Shown: one piece after another, positions 5,438 through 5,489 of the stretch
How positions within the stretch are numbered: the stretch's first letter is position 1
How the letters are laid out: the number at the start of each line of letters is the position of its first letter
DNA from: JAQIBY01 sp964418565
Lineage (GTDB): Bacteria; Bacteroidota; Bacteroidia; Bacteroidales; ML635J-15
DNA: 5,489 nt
Reading direction: 5' to 3'
Assembly: GCA_964418565.1 (NCBI GenBank)
Contig: CAYQMB010000158.1
Span: 1 to 5,489 of the forward strand
The notes under the pieces: model-generated
What the model saw: the letters and a program-made list of their open reading frames with translations, nothing else
The model's database searches: none
What the model was told of the DNA's origin: nothing
Translations under genes and position numbers: made by a program

Positions 5438-5489
5438 CTCCCCCTCTTGGACTTGAACCAAGGACCCCCTGATTAACAGTCAGGTGCTC
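5438..5489 (-). tRNA. tRNA-Asn (anticodon GUU), 5' part beyond the window
   Basis: On the minus strand, the anticodon stem CCTGA/TCAGG encloses loop CTGTTAA with anticodon GTT at 5477-5475. A 5-nt variable loop, T-stem CTTGG/CCAAG with loop TTCAAGT, the acceptor 3' strand AGGGGGA and discriminator G (5438) follow. The acceptor 5' strand and most of the D arm lie past the right edge. The bases after the discriminator are CAAAA, so CCA is not encoded and must be added by the CCA-adding enzyme, as is common in Bacteroidota. Confidence 0.95.

Overview
The window most likely comes from a Bacteroidota genome, of the Bacteroidales/Marinilabiliales/Flavobacteriia kind. Four things point there. Two short secreted proteins end in a type A C-terminal sorting domain of the type IX secretion system (T9SS). 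Start codons sit in A/T-rich contexts without a Shine-Dalgarno sequence. Promoters fit the Bacteroidota TTTG / TAnnTTTG pattern. The tRNA gene does not encode its CCA end. Every gene I can support is on the minus strand, so the window reads from right to left in transcription order.

Layout in transcription order: a tRNA-Asn(GUU) cut by the right edge (5438-5489) with a strong hairpin terminator in a GA-rich repeat tract (5342-5435); a small AT-rich orphan gene of 74 aa (5048-5272) with its own promoter; a 391-nt intergenic region holding a well-formed promoter (4738-4769). This promoter should drive a three-gene operon: a 162-aa T9SS-sorted protein (4168-4656), a 593-aa secreted fibre-like or adhesin-like protein (2368-4149), and an M28-family metallopeptidase (1418-2347). 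After a 347-nt gap comes a second copy of the first two genes: a 162-aa T9SS protein (582-1070) and a fibre-like paralogue running off the left edge (1-563).

The main structure is a direct duplication of the pair 'small T9SS-CTD protein + fibre-like protein', with the peptidase gene between the copies. The copies align at a constant offset of 3586 nt through the whole small gene, the 18-nt junction and the start of the fibre gene. They then differ by a one-codon indel and a clean 24-codon block. The small genes are mosaic, with near-identical ends and a divergent middle. A 34-nt upstream block is also conserved, at a fixed distance from the promoter -7 position, but the promoter is intact only upstream of the three-gene copy.

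The gene products probably work at the cell surface: a T9SS-exported small protein, a large Gly/Tyr-rich fibre-like protein built from motifs common in phage-tail-like and Bacteroidota surface proteins, and a periplasmic or exported M28 peptidase. The peptidase keeps all zinc ligands but has His where the family normally has the catalytic Glu. That these proteins act together is inferred from operon structure and co-duplication, not shown.
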